Notes: a model not told the origin generated them from the sequence alone. A stretch of DNA of 64,000 bases from Nocardioides sp. B-3 (GCF_024703895.1 NZ_CP087968.1:2418001-2482000); one strand, 5' to 3'; positions 49,661 to 60,938 are shown, numbered from the stretch's first letter. Made by a program: numbers and translations.

Positions 49661-51776
49661 TCAGCGCGTGATCGCGACCGGGACCCGGGTCTCGGAGCCG
49701 CGGGCACCGCGCCAGACGAGCCAGCCGTCATCGAGCCGGGTGGGCCCGCCGGGGCCGGTGATGGTGATGCGCACGGTGGCGGTCTCGCCCGGGGCGAGCC
49801 GCAGCGCCACCGGCGTCATCCGGACGCGGTGCTGCTGGAAGCCGATCGCGCGGACCGAGAAGTACTCCGCACGCGAGCCGAGGTTGGTCAGTCGACGCGT
49901 CGCCGTACCCCCGCCGCGCATCACGATGGACGAGGAATTCAGGTCGTCCCACGACAGGTCGTCGAGGGCGCGGCGATAGCTCGAGGTCGCGACGTCGAGG
50001 GCGAGCCCGGCCTTGCGCTGCGAGCTCACCCGGCCGGCGCCCTGCGTGAGTGTGGGGGCTCCGTCCACCGGCCGTGCCGTGGTGGTGAGCACGGACCGGA
50101 CCACCGGGGCCGACCAGTCGTGCTCGGCGCGGAGCAGCGCGGCCGGGGCCGCTGACGCGGGCGGTGGCCGCCGAGGTGCCGGAGAACAGCGCCCACGAGC
50201 CGGGCGTGGCGCCGAGCACGCCTTCACCCGGGGCGACGATGTCGGGCTTGAGCAGCGCGGAGCGCGAGTCACCCGACGCCGACCACCCGGCAGCGCGAGC
50301 CGCCGAGCGCTGGGGCGCGACGCCGGACAGACGCACGACGGTACGGCGATGGGTCCGCGCCCAGCGCATGAGGCGTCGCCCGTCGCGCTGGGTCAGCTGG
50401 ACCGTCGGGACACTGTGGAAGTCGTCGATGACACCGCCGGGCCGGTCGTTGACCAGCACCATGGCGACACCGTCGGCCAGCGCCACGGCCTCGGACTTGT
50501 CGGCGCGACCGATGGCGCCGCGCACGCAGAGGACGGCGCGGTCGGCGACCTTGTGGGCGTCGAGCGAGCCGGGGACGCACTCGCGGGCGTCACGACGGCG
50601 AGCACCGGAGGCGGCGACGTCGGAGCCGAGCACGAGCCTGACCGGACCGAGGGCGCGGCGCGAGCGACTGGCGCCGGCCGGGCTCGGGCCGCGGACGACC
50701 GAGACCCGGCCGCGCAGGATGCTGCCGCGGGTGGCGCCGACCGTCGTGACCCACGGTGAGGTGTGACCGGCAAAGGCGGTGCGCCCGGCGTTGCCGGCGG
50801 CGCCGACCACCACGATGTCCGCCTCGGCGGCACCGAGCAGGGCGCGCTCGACCGTGTCGATCGAGGTGGGGCCGGCGACGGCGACGTTGAGGACGTCCAC
50901 CCGGTCAGCAGTCGCGCGGTCGATCGCGGAGACGAGATCGGCGGTGGCGCAGCCGTCGTCGGCAGGATCGGGGGCGGCCCAGCAGGCCTTGTAGGGCGCG
51001 ACGCGGGCGCGCGGGGCGACACCGCCGAAGTTGCCCATCGTGCGACCGTTCACGCGCACGGACACGTCGGAGTTGCCGGCCGCGACGGAGGCGACCCGGG
51101 TGCCGTGGCCGATGGCGTCGAGCGGGGAGAGGCTCTCCGAGGACCGGATGCGCTCCTCGCCGAAGCCGGCCACCCACCAGCCGGAGCCGACCACCTTGCG
51201 GTTGCAGGAGTCGGCGGTCCAGTCGGCTCCGGTCGTGCACTCTCCGGCGTACGTCGAGGTGCGGGCACCGAGGCCGGGGACGTCGGCGAAGAGGGGGGAG
51301 TCGGGGGCGAGCCCCGAGTCGACGAACCCGATGACGACGCCCGATCCGGCGCGGCCGCGAGCAGGGACGGTGCGCGACGCCAGCGCTCCGGTGGAGGTGA
51401 CGCGGCCAGCCATCGGCAGCACCGTGTTGGCCTCGACCGACTCGACCTCGGTGTTGGTCTCGAGCGCCGTCACCTGCTCGGGCGTGAGCTCGGCAGCGAA
51501 CCCGTTGAGGGCGGTCGTCCAGCGGTACGTCGTCTCGCTGGCGTCGACGGCAGCCGGGACGGCGTCCCGGCGGGCGAGCAGCGCGTGGCCGCGTCCTCGC
51601 TCGAGCCGGAGGTGCCTGCGCCGGTCAATGTCACGAGCTGCAGGCTCGGCACGTCCGCGTCGACGGCGTGGCTGGGCGCGGCGACCGGGGAGCCACCGAG
51701 GGTGAGTGCCGCGACGAGGCCCGGCAGCAGCACGCGGGCTGCTCGGCTCCGATGCGCTCGTCACGGTCGGTGTCAC
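49661..51776 (-). CDS. Secreted subtilisin-like serine protease (S8)
   Basis: About 704 residues. A Sec signal (LLPGLVAALTLGGSPVAAPSHA) is followed by an inhibitor-type propeptide (TALNGFAAELTPEQVTALE). The S8 catalytic triad is Asp in VIGFVDSGLAPDSP, His in IGHGTRVASVAAGN and Ser in FSGTSAATA. A protease-associated domain is inserted before the Ser. A C-terminal Fn-III-like domain ends the protein. Plant-cucumisin-like subtilases share this layout. Breaks lie near 51733, 51600 and 50155. Start is GTG at 51776, or GTG at 51733 at the signal peptide. Confidence 0.9.
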
Positions 51777-51899
51777 GTCGTTCCCCGGGGTCTGTCGAAG
51801 AGGCGTTGTCGCAGGTCAGAACGCGCCATTGTGGCGCGGAACCCTCCATGGTGTCAGCCAGATGGTGGGGAATCAAAGCCGCATGCCTACGCTGGCCAC

Positions 51900-53350
51900 A
51901 TGTCCGTCTCGCCTCCGTCGCTCGTGGTGGGCTTCGACCCGGACATGACCCTGATCAACACGGTGCCCGGCTTCGCGGCCACGCTCGAGGTGCTCGGGGC
52001 AGAGCTCGGCGTCGAGTTCCCCATCGCGGAGCTGACCCAGAGCCTCGGCCCGCCCCTCGACCTGATCCCGGCCCCGCACCTCGCCCCGGACGCGATCGGT
52101 CCCGCGGGCGACCGCTTCCCGCGAGCTCTACGTCGACCACTCGATCCTCCCGGTGCCCGTGCTGCCCGGTGCGCACGAGGCGCTGGCTGCCGTCCGTCGC
52201 CACGGCGGCCGGACCGTGGTCGTCACCGGCAAGTTCGCCCCCAACGCCCAGCGTCACCTCGACCACCCGGCCCTCGACGTCGACCACCTCGAGGGATGGG
52301 TGTGGGGTGTCGGCAAGGCCGACGCACTCCGCCGTGAAGGGGCCTCGGTGTACGTCGGCGACCACGTCCACGACGTGGAGGGCGCCCTCGCGGCCGGCGT
52401 CATCAGCGTCTCCGTGCTCACCGGCGGCAGCACCCGCGACGAGCTGCTCGCGGCCGGCACCCACGTCGTGCTCGACAGCCTCGCCGACTTCCCGGCCCGG
52501 CTCGACGAGCACGTCCTCGACCTGCGCCTCGCCGCCCTCGAGGAGCGCCTGCGCGAGCTCGGCTCCCTGCTGGTCGCCTTCAGTGGGGGAGCGGACAGTG
52601 CGCTGCTGCTCGCCGCCGCCGTACGCACCCTCGGGGCCGACCACGTCGTCGCCGGCACCGGCTACTCCGACTCATTGCCGGCCGTCGAGCGCGACCCGGC
52701 CCGCGACTTCGCCGAGTCGCTCGGCGTCGAGGTGCTCACCCCGCGCACCCACGAGATGGACCGCGAGGGCTACCGCGAGAACACCGGCCAGCGCTGCTAC
52801 TTCTGCAAGGCCGAGCTGATCGAGACCCTCGGCCCCGCTCGCGGCCGAGCGCGGCATCGCCCACGTCGCCACCGGCACCAACGCCGACGACGCGGTCGCC
52901 GGCTTCCGCCCCGGCATCCGCGCGGCCTCCGAGCGGGGGGCGGTGACCCCGCTCCTCGACGCCGGCCTCACCAAGGACGACGTCCGTAGAGCCTCCCGCC
53001 GCTGGGGTCTGCCGACATGGGACAAGCCCGCGGCGGCGTGCCTCTCCTCCCGCGTCGCCTACGGCGTCGAGGTGACACCGCACCGGCTCGCGCGGGTGGA
53101 GCGCGCCGAGGCCGGAGTCCGATCTGCCCTCGCCGCTGCCGGGCTCACGGCCCCCAACCTGCGCGTGCGCGACCCGGGGGAGCGGGCCTCGATCGAGGTC
53201 GATGCCGTGCTCCTCGCCGGCCCCCTCGCCGATGACGTCGTACGGCGAACGGTGCTCGCCGCCGTACACGAAGCCGGCTTCACCGAGGCCGACCTCGACC
53301 CCCGTGGCTTCCGGTCGGGCTCGCTCAACGAGGCCCCGGCGAAGGACTGA
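51900..53350 (+). CDS. larE: HAD-superfamily hydrolase fused to LarE-type sulfur transferase
   Basis: About 483 residues. Residues 1-205 are a HAD phosphatase: nucleophile DPDMTLINT (a substituted DxDxT), VVVTGKFAPNAQRHLDH and VYVGDHVHDVEGALAAG. From about residue 210 an ATP-pyrophosphatase follows: FSGGADSALL PP-loop, RCYFCKAEL, and AACLSSRVAYG with the single likely sacrificial Cys. LarE converts a pyridinium carboxylate to the thioacid for the nickel-pincer cofactor of lactate racemase. No stop separates the two halves in the frame across 52153-52820. Breaks lie near 52120 and 52840. No larA, larB or larC is visible. Confidence 0.82.
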
Positions 53351-53451
53351 CCCGAATCGGTTGGCGGGCGATTGTCGCCTCCGCCTAGGCTTTGCACCGC
53401 GATCGCGAACGCCGGTCGTGTCATGTCGCTTGTAGAAGAAGAGGTCCAGCC

Positions 53452-53846
53452 GTGCCCAGTGGCAAGGTGAAGTGGTTCGACGCCGACAAGGGATTCGGGT
53501 TCCTGTCCCAGGGACGGCGGCCCGGACGTCTACCTGCACGCCGAGGCGCTGCCCGACGGCATGACCACGATCAAGAACGGCACCCGGGTCGAGTTCGGCA
53601 TCGCCCGGGGTCGGCGCGGCGACCGGGCGCTCCAGGTCCGCATCATCGACGAGCCGGTGTCGGTCGCGCGCAACAAGCGCAACTCGCAGCGCAAGGACCC
53701 CGAGCTGATGGTCACGATCGTCGAGGACACCATCCGGCTGCTCGACAGCGTCGGCGAGACCTACCGCCACGGCCGGGCGCCCGAGGCCAAGACTGCCAAG
53801 CCGACCGCCAAGCTGCTGCGCGCTCGCCGACGAGCTCGAGCTCTGA
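53452..53846 (+). CDS. Cold-shock domain protein with C-terminal extension
   Basis: About 131 residues. The cold-shock domain begins SGKVKWFDADKGFGFLS with the RNP1-like KGFGFL and continues VYLHAEALPDG in place of the usual VFVHxSAI. A C-terminal extension of about 60 residues (NKRNSQRKDPELMVTIVEDT) is characteristic of the long actinobacterial CspB-type proteins. Breaks lie near 53513 and 53823. GTG at 53452 is preceded by AAGAAGAGG. It binds single-stranded RNA or DNA. Confidence 0.9.
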
Positions 53847-53849
53847 GGC

Positions 53850-55263
53850 TCACGCTCCGCCGGGTGACTTCCCCATCCGGCTCGGGCGGCTGACGAACAC
53901 GAAGATCGCCCACGCGGCGAGCACGCCACAGGCGATGCCGAGCCCGAGGCGTGGCATCAGCGGCATCGCGATCCCGACGAAGCCGCCGATCACCCACGCC
54001 AGCTGGAGGGTGGTGTCGGAGCGCGCGAAGGCGCTCGCCCGGATGCGTTCGGGCACGTCGCGCTGGATCGTCGAGTCGAGCGACAGCTTCGCCAGCGACT
54101 GGGCGAGCCCGGCGGTGAGGCCGATCGCGATCAGCGGCACCAGTCCGTAGAACAGCGCCGCCACCAGCACGACGACGGCGTCGGCGACCAGTGCGAGCAC
54201 CACGGTCATCGCCGGGTCGATCCGCTTGAGCAGCGACCCGAGGGTGATGCCCAGCGTGTTGCCGAGGCCGGCCGCGCCGATCACGAGCCCGAGCAGGACC
54301 TCCGGCTTCCAGTCGCCGATCGGGTTGTCGCGCAGCAGGAACGCCATGAACATCGTCAGGAAGCCCGAGAGCCAGCGCGGTCCGCAGTTGGCGCGCAGCG
54401 CGAAGCGACCGCCGCCGGGATCCGGGTCTTCGGGCGCTTGCCCGGGGTCTCCGGCTGGCGGTCCCGCGCGGCCGGCATCAGCACCAGCGTGCCCTCGCCG
54501 ACGCTGGAGTCGACGCGCGTGGGCAGCCGGATCGCCCAGACCGTCGCGAGCACGAACACCACGAACCCGTAGCGCAGCGACCACTCCGGCCCCGCCGTGG
54601 ACGCGAGGATCGCCAGCGGCGCCGACAGTGCGGCGCCGATGATGCCGGCCATCGACACGCGGGCGTTGGCCTTCACCAGCGTCAGGCTGGGCGGGACGAG
54701 CCGGGGTACGGCGGCGGCCCGCGTCACGCCGTACGCCTTGGACGCCACCGGGCAACCGAGAGCGGCGGGGAACAACCAGCGCGAGTCCGTCGCGACGGCC
54801 GTGGCCGGGACCCAGCACAGGAACGCGCGGATGGCCATCGTGGAGCCGATCGCCCAGCGGCGACCATGGCTGAAGCGGTCGAGGAACGGGCCGATCAGCG
54901 GCGCGACGATCGCGAAGGGCAGCATCGTGAGCGCCGGGAACAGCGCGACCCGGCCGCGTGCCTCGCCGGTCGGGACTCGGAAGAAGAGCGTGCCCGCGAG
55001 CGAGATCGCGACGGCCGCGTCGCCGGCGGCGTTGAAGGCGTGCAGCCCGATCAGCTGGGAGAGGCCGGACTCGCCGGCGCCCTCGGCGCGGGCCGCGCGG
55101 CGAGCCTGCCGGGCGGTGTACTTCCCGGCGCGCGTGGTGACCCGGGTGGCGCCCGCGACCCCGCGCCCGACCCCCGACCGGCGGCGCGCACACCCCGGCC
55201 GGCGCCGGCGATCCGGCTCGATGCCGTGGCGGCGGTCGGCGGCGGCTCGTGCTCGGAGGTCAT
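53850..55263 (-). CDS. MFS transporter
   Basis: About 470 residues, with about 12 hydrophobic segments. A long Ala/Arg-rich cytoplasmic N-terminus (about 60 residues, TRAGKYTARQARRAARAEG) precedes the first helix. The loop 2-3 motif is seen as GPFLDRFSHGRRWAIGS. Later helices include VVLALVADAVVVLVAALFYG and IACGVLAAWAIFVFVS. Breaks lie near 55175, 54760 and 54385. In the M. tuberculosis chromosome a similar long-tailed MFS gene (Rv0876c type) lies close to the cspB gene. Substrate unknown. It converges on the cold-shock gene. Confidence 0.85.
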
Positions 55264-55362
55264 GGGGCAATCCTGCCGTGTGGGTGGGTCCCGACCGTGC
55301 AGCAGCGTCCGGAAGTCAGGGGCGAACTGACAGACCACCGTCGGGTTTGCGATGATGCGCCG

Positions 55363-56137
55363 GTGATCACCCTCGACGAGACCTCGCCCGACGCCATCCC
55401 GGCCGCGGCCGTCGAGGACGCGCGAGCCGTCCTTCTCGACCTCGCCGACCCCTCCGACGTCGGTGAGCACCTCGACGTGCACCGCGAGGACGACCTCGTC
55501 GTCACCCACACCTTCGCCTGCACGCGACCCGGCTACATCGGCTGGCACTGGTCGGTGACGCTGACCCGCGACGCCGATTCCAGCAAGCCGACGGTCAACG
55601 AGACCGTGCTGTTGCCCGGCGCCGACGCGATCGTCGCGCCGTCATGGGTGCCCTACAAGGAGCGCCTGCAGCCCGGCGACCTGTCCCCGGGCGACCTGCT
55701 GCCCGTCGAGGACGAGGACGTGCGCCCGGTCCCCACCTACTCCTTCGGCGACGACCCGCTCGATGCCGACGCCAAGGCGCAGGTGCGCCGTCGCCAAGGA
55801 CCTCGGCCCGGGCCGCGTGCGCACCCTGTCGCCCGAGGGCACCGACATGGCCGCCGAGCGGTGGTATGCCGGTGACGGCGGCCCCGAGGCGCCGATCGCC
55901 AAGAGCGCACCCGACACCTGCTGGTCCTGCGGCTTCCCGGTCCGGCTCGCCGGCCCGCTGTCGGACACGTTCGGTGTCTGCGCCAACGGCAACGCCAACG
56001 ACGACGGCAAGGTCGTCACCGTCAACCACGGCTGCGGCGCCCACTCCGAGGTCAAGCTCGCCCGCAAGCAGCAGCCGATCCCGGTGCCCGACCACGTCTT
56101 CGACACCCTGACCGACGACGAGTTCGTCTCGCTCTAG
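55363..56137 (+). CDS. DUF3027-family protein
   Basis: About 257 residues. DUF3027 landmarks: GYIGWHWSVTLTRD, NETVLLPGADAIVAPSWVPY, the C-terminal Cys motif TCWSCGFPVRLAGPL with VCANGNANDDGKVVTVNHGCGAHSE (four Cys that could bind zinc). Function is unknown; the family is restricted to actinobacteria. A break lies near 55790. GTG at 55363 diverges from the MFS gene. Its TAG shares a CTAG with the TAG of the opposing methyltransferase. Confidence 0.92.
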
Positions 56138-56727
56138 GCGGCGCTCAGCACCCACACGGCGTAGTCGTCGTTGGGCGCGTGCAGCTCGTAGCTGCCGAAC
56201 CGCCAGTCGACGCTGAGGCCAGCGACGGTCACATCGGCGACGAACTCGTCCGCCGGATAGACACGGCTGCCGTTCTTGGTGCCGGTCAGGTGGAAGCCGA
56301 CCGGGATCCGGCCGCCCGGCGCGAGCAACGAGCGCAGGTGCGCCAGCACGGCGCGCTCGGTGTCCTCGGCGACGTAGACCATCACGTTGCCCACCACGAC
56401 GATGAGGTCGAACGGCTCGAGCTGCGGGATCGCGAGCGCCTCGTGGGGCAGCACCGGCACGTCGCCGTACGTCGACTGCGACTGCTCGCGCAGTGCGGGG
56501 TCCGGCTCCGTGGCGACCACGTCGTGACCACGGGCAGTCAGGGCCGCGCTGATCCGGCCCATGCCGGACCCGACGTCGAGGATCCGCGCGTGCCGGCCGA
56601 CGAGGGCATCGGCCGGGCGGGCCTCGCCCGCGACGTCAGCGCCCTCGGCGAGCAGGGCGGCGAAGTGCTGGCCGTAGCCGCGGTTGCCCTCGCCGGCGAG
56701 CTCCCAGCGGGTGGGAGGGAGGGTCAT
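56134..56727 (-). CDS. Class I SAM-dependent methyltransferase
   Basis: 197 residues, unbroken. Motif I is ILDVGSGMGRISAAL, the acidic loop is VVATEPDPALREQS, and motif IV is FDLIVVVGNVMVYVAED. The N-terminus YGQHFAALLAEGADVAGEAR is typical of small methyltransferases of unknown substrate. Its ATG overlaps the stop of the DUF2530 gene. Confidence 0.88.
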   Translation of the reverse strand: MTLPPTRWELAGEGNRGYGQHFAALLAEGADVAGEARPADALVGRHARILDVGSGMGRISAALTARGHDVVATEPDPALREQSQSTYGDVPVLPHEALAIPQLEPFDLIVVVGNVMVYVAEDTERAVLAHLRSLLAPGGRIPVGFHLTGTKNGSRVYPADEFVADVTVAGLSVDWRFGSYELHAPNDDYAVWVLSAA

Positions 56728-57009
56728 CCGTCGGCCAGCTCGGCGCGCGCCTTGCGGCGCCGGCGGCAGTACTCGAGGCCGAACAGGCCGATCCCGAAGC
56801 CGGCCATGCAGGTCCACAGCCACCACGTGCGGCCGCTGTCCTCGAGCGCGCCGTAGAACGGCAGCAGCGCGATGAAGGCGACCAGCCAGATGGCCGTGCC
56901 GACCTCGGCGGTGCGCACGCCGTCGACATCGAGCGGCTCGACACCGGGCAACGATGTAGGTGCGGTTGCCGATCTCGTGCTGCGTCGTCTCGTCGTCCCT
57001 CAGCTCCAC
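56724..57009 (-). CDS. DUF2530-family small membrane protein
   Basis: About 94 residues. The signature VEPLDVDGVRTAEVGTAIWL leads into two membrane helices (VAFIALLPFYGAL and TWWLWTCMAGFGIGLFGLEY), then a basic end. A base change near 56950 splits an N-terminal part (LRDDETTQHEIGNRTYIVA) from the rest; without it TTG at 56951 would be the start. GTG at 57009 is chosen. Function unknown. It diverges from the purine permease gene. Confidence 0.8.
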
Positions 57010-57049
57010 GTCCCCCACGCTACTCCCGGGTTCTGCCAGACTCGCGACC

Positions 57050-58509
57050 GTGACGGACAAGACGACCACCCGGACCCCTACGCCCGCCGGCGGCATCGAC
57101 GGCTTCTTCCGCATCAGTGAGCGGGGCTCGACTGTCCCGCGCGAGATCCGCGGTGGCGTCGTGACGTTCCTGACGATGGCCTACATCATCGTGCTCAACC
57201 CGATCATCCTGCTCGCGGGCAAGGACATGAACGGCGACTCGATCGGCACGTTCCCACAGGTCGCGGCTGCCACCGCGCTGGCCGCGGGCGTGCTGACGAT
57301 CCTGATGGGGGTCGTGGCCAACTACCCGCTCGCGCTCGCGACCGGGCTCGGCCTCAACGCCTTCGTCACGTTCTCGGTCGCGAGCCAGATGACCCGGTCG
57401 GACGCGATGGGCCCGGTCGTGATCGAGGGCCTGATCATCCCGGCGCTGGTGCTCACCGGCTTCCGTGAAGCGGTCTTCCACGCCGTACCCGCCCAGCTCA
57501 AGATCGCCATCTCGGTCGGCATCGGCCTCTTCATCGCGCTCATCGGCCTCGTCGACGCTGGATTCGTACGCCGCACCGGAGCCGGACCCGTCCCCGTAGA
57601 GCTCGGCATCGCCGGTCAGCTCGCCGGCTGGCCGGTCCTCGTCTTCGTGATCGGGCTGGTGCTGGTCATCGCGCTCTACGTCCGCAAGGTCAAGGGCGCG
57701 ATCCTGATCTCGATCGCCGTCACCACCGTCATCGCGATCATCGTGGAGAAGGTGGCGAAGGTCGGCCCGACGTTCACGGCCGACGGCGTCAACCCCAAGG
57801 GCTGGAACCTCAACGTCCCCGCGCTCCCGGACAAGGTCGTCGACGTCCCCGACTTCGGCCTGCTCGGCAACTTCAACCTGCTCGGCTCCCGGGAGAACGC
57901 CGGCGTCGTCACCGTCGTGCTGCTCGTCTTCACGCTGCTGCTGGCTGACTTCTTCGACACGATGGGCACGATGACCGCGATCGGTGCCGAGGCCGGCCTG
58001 CTCGACGACCGGGGCAACCCGCCGAACACCAAGCGCATCCTGATCGTCGACTCGATCGCCGCGGCGGCGGGTGGCGCGGCGAGCGTCTCCAGCAACACGT
58101 CGTACATCGAGAGCGCCGCCGGTGTCGGTGAAGGTGCCCGCACCGGCCCTGGCCTCGGTGGTGACCGGCGTGCTGTTCCTGCTGGCCACCCTGTTCGCGC
58201 CGCTCGTCGTGGTCATCCCCAACGAGGCCGCCGTCCCGGCGCTGGTCCCGGTCGGCTTCCTGATGATGCAGCAGGTGCGCGGCATCGACTGGGACGACCT
58301 CGAGATCGCCATCCCGGCGTTCCTGACGATCGTGCTGATGCCCTTCACCTACTCCATCTCCGCAGGCATCGGCGCCGGCTTCCCCGGCCTACGTGCTGAT
58401 CAAGGTCGTGCGCGGCAAGGCCGCCGACATCCACCCGCTCATGTGGGTCGTCGCGGCGATGTTCGTCCTCTACTTCTCGATCAGCCCGATCTCCGCCCGG
58501 GTCGGCTGA
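57050..58509 (+). CDS. NCS2-family purine permease (AzgA type)
   Basis: About 486 residues with 12 or more membrane segments. AzgA-type motifs include FRISERGSTVPREIRGGVVTF, TFLTMAYIIVLNP, ATGLGLNAFVTF, FFDTMGTMTAIGAEAG and SSNTSYIESAAGVGEGARTG. It imports guanine, hypoxanthine or adenine by proton symport. Breaks lie near 58145 and 58390. GTG at 57050 starts the protein. The stop lies 56 bp before the MarR operator. Confidence 0.93.
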
Positions 58510-58564
58510 CACTCTCCTCGCAGCGCCGGGTCAGGACCTGACCCGGCGTTGTCTTGCCGGAATA

Positions 58565-58592
58565 GTTAGCACGACTAATGAGTTACGCTAAC
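58565..58592. promoter_or_regulatory. Probable MarR operator and promoter region
   Basis: GTTAGC (58565-58570) and GCTAAC (58587-58592) form a dyad with a 16-bp spacer, and the tighter TTAG-N5-CTAA lies within it. It overlaps the upstream ATG at 58578, which argues for the start at 58596 and for autoregulation. Confidence 0.55.
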
Positions 58593-58595
58593 GAC

Positions 58596-59044
58596 ATGCC
58601 CACAGTTGAAGCCGTCTCCCGCACCGACGCCGGTCTTGCCGCCGAGCTCCGGACGTCGGTCATGCGCCTGCGCCGTCGGCTCAGCGTCGAGCGGCACCCC
58701 GACAACCAGCTGAGCATCGGCTCGATGGTCGTCCCGGGGCTGTTGCACCGCAACGACGCACAGACCGTGGGGGAGCTCGCCCGTGCGGAGAAGGTCCAGC
58801 CGCCGTCGATGACCCGGACGGTGACCTCCCCGGAGGACGGCGGCTTCGTCACCCGGCGCCCACACGAGACCGACGGCCGCCGGGTCGTCGTCGAGATCAC
58901 TGACTGGGGCGCGCGACGCTGCTGGCCGACCGCAAGCGCCGGGACGCGTGGCTCGCCGTGCAGCTGAGCCACCTGACCACTGACGAGCGCGACGTCCTGC
59001 GTCGCGCCGCGCCCATCCTCGATCGCCTGTCGCAGGCCGACTGA
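58596..59044 (+). CDS. MarR-family transcriptional regulator
   Basis: About 149 residues. Winged-helix landmarks: LSIGSMVVPGLLHRNDAQTV, GELARAEKVQPPSMTRTV (recognition helix), and GFVTRRPHETDGRRVVVEIT (wing). A base change near 58912 breaks the end, which in the corrected frame reads LLADRKRRDAWLAVQL. Start at ATG 58596 is preferred because the operator overlaps the ATG at 58578. The gene is followed 22 bp later by an MFS exporter, the usual regulator-pump arrangement. Confidence 0.9.
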
Positions 59045-59066
59045 CACAAGGAGCACGAACACAGAT

Positions 59067-60331
59067 TTGAGTCCCACCTTCCGCTCGCTGCGCAATCCCA
59101 ACTATCGCCTGTACGCCGCCGGCGGAGTCGTGTCCAACACGGGCACTGGATGCAACGCGTCGCGCAGGACTGGCTCGTGCTCCAGCTCACCGCCAACTCG
59201 GGTGCCGCCCTCGGCATCACGACGGGACTGCAGTTCCTGCCGTTCCTGCTCCTCGGGCCCTTCTCCGGGCTGGTCGCCGACCGGATGCCGAAGAGGCTGC
59301 TGTTGCAGATCACCAACGTCGGGATGGCGATCCCGGCCCCGGTCCCGGGCCTGCTGGCCGTCACCGGCACCGCCCAGATCTGGCACGTCTACGTCCCGGC
59401 CTTCGTGCTCGGCCTCGCCTCGGCCTTCGACGCGCCCGCGCGGCAGTCCTTCGTCTCCGAGATCGTCGATCCCGAGGACCTCACCAACGCGGTCGGCCTC
59501 AACTCCGCCAGCTTCAATGCCGCTCGCCTCGTCGGGCCGGGTGCGGCAGGTCTGCTGATCGCCGCGTTCGGCGGGGGAGTCGTGGCGACCGGCTGGGTGA
59601 TCCTGATCAACGCGGTGTCCTACATCGCGCCGGTCCTGACGCTGCGCAGGATGGACCCGAGCCGGCTGGACTCGCCGGCGCTCACCCACCGCGGCCCGGG
59701 GGCGATCAGGGAGGGCTTCGCCTACGTCCGCGCCCGCTCCGACCTCTTGCTGATCCTCGCGATCGTCTTCAGCGCGGGCACCTTCGGCCTCAACTTCCAG
59801 ATGACCAGCGCCCTGATGGCCACCGAGGTCTTCCACAAGGGCCCGACGCAGTACGGCCTCCTCGGCACCTTCCCGGCGGTCGGCTCACTGAGCGGCGCCC
59901 TGCTGGCTGCCGGGCGCGAGCGGGTGCGCCAACGACTGGTGATCGTGGCCGGGCTGGTCTTCGGCGGTGTCGTCACCCTGTCCGGCCTGATGCCGTCCTA
60001 CCTCACCTTCGCCCTGCTGACCCCGTTGATCGGGCTCTCCGCGCTGACGCTGATCACCAGTGCCAACGCCTACATGCAGCTGCACACGGAGCCGGGCGTA
60101 CGCGGTCGGGTGATGGCGCTCTACATGATGATCTTCATGGGCGGCACGCCCGTGGGGGCGCCGATGATCGGCTGGATCGGAGAGGCGTTCGGCGCCCGCT
60201 GGACGCTCATCCCGGGCGGGCTCCTGACCATCGCCGGGATCTCGTTGGCGAGCCTGCTGTTCGCCGGGTCGAAGGGCGTGACCCTCGCTCAGCTGCACCC
60301 GCAGCAGGTCCCACAGGAATCGGCTGCCTGA
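59067..60331 (+). CDS. MFS drug-efflux-type transporter
   Basis: About 421 residues with about 12 membrane helices. Start region [20 protein letters not shown] and [15 protein letters not shown] are hallmarks of the MFS_3 family of exporters; motif A is [14 protein letters not shown]. Breaks lie near 59148. TTG at 59067 with AAGGAG upstream is the only sensible start. Probably repressed by the MarR protein; substrate unknown. Confidence 0.9.
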
Positions 60332-60359
60332 GCCCGGTGCCGGAGCGTCTTGCGGCGTT

Positions 60360-60388
60360 TTGACCGGCCGTGGACCCCCCGGTAGATT
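60360..60388 (+). promoter_or_regulatory. Promoter of the str operon
   Basis: TTGACC (60360-60365), a 17-bp spacer and TAGATT (60383-60388) make a near-consensus housekeeping promoter. The leader to rpsL would be about 170 nt and includes a small hairpin (GCCGG/CCGGC at 60451-60467) and a repeated GCCTGCCCT. Confidence 0.7.
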
Positions 60389-60566
60389 GACTCCTCGTGT
60401 TTGGCCTGCCCTCAGGCCTGCCCTGATCGGCCCAGACACGCATCACCTTCGCCGGCTCAACACCGGCGCAGCCGGGCACCTTCCGCCTCAGGGCGGCTGT
60501 TCCCGACACGACCCGCCTCGGCAGAGCGCCGTTGCGAGAGATCAAACCAAGAAAGGGAACCACTCG

Positions 60567-60938
60567 GTGCCCACCATTCAGCAGTTGGTCCGCAAGGGCC
60601 GTCAGGACAAGGTGTCGAAGTCCAAGACGCCTGCCCTCAAGGGATCCCCGCAGCGCCGTGGCGTCTGCACCCGCGTCTACACGACCACCCCGAAGAAGCC
60701 CAACTCCGCCCTCCGCAAGGTCGCCCGCGTGCGTCTGAGCTCCGGCGTCGAGGTCACGGCCTACATCCCGGGCGTCGGTCACAACCTGCAGGAGCACTCG
60801 ATCGTGCTCGTGCGCGGCGGCCGTGTGAAGGACCTTCCCGGTGTCCGCTACAAGATCATCCGCGGCACGCTCGACACCCGTGGTGTCAAGAACCGCAAGC
60901 AGGCCCGCAGCCGCTACGGCGCGAAGAAGGAGAAGTAA
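60567..60938 (+). CDS. rpsL: 30S ribosomal protein S12
   Basis: 123 residues, unbroken. Conserved S12 features: [40 protein letters not shown], and [18 protein letters not shown]. The Lys residues associated with streptomycin sensitivity (TPKKPN and GRVKDLPG) are wild type. [10 protein letters not shown] carries Val where many species have Glu. GTG follows GAAAGGGAA. The stop overlaps the rpsG ATG. S12 supports decoding accuracy. Confidence 0.98.
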   Translation: MPTIQQLVRKGRQDKVSKSKTPALKGSPQRRGVCTRVYTTTPKKPNSALRKVARVRLSSGVEVTAYIPGVGHNLQEHSIVLVRGGRVKDLPGVRYKIIRGTLDTRGVKNRKQARSRYGAKKEK

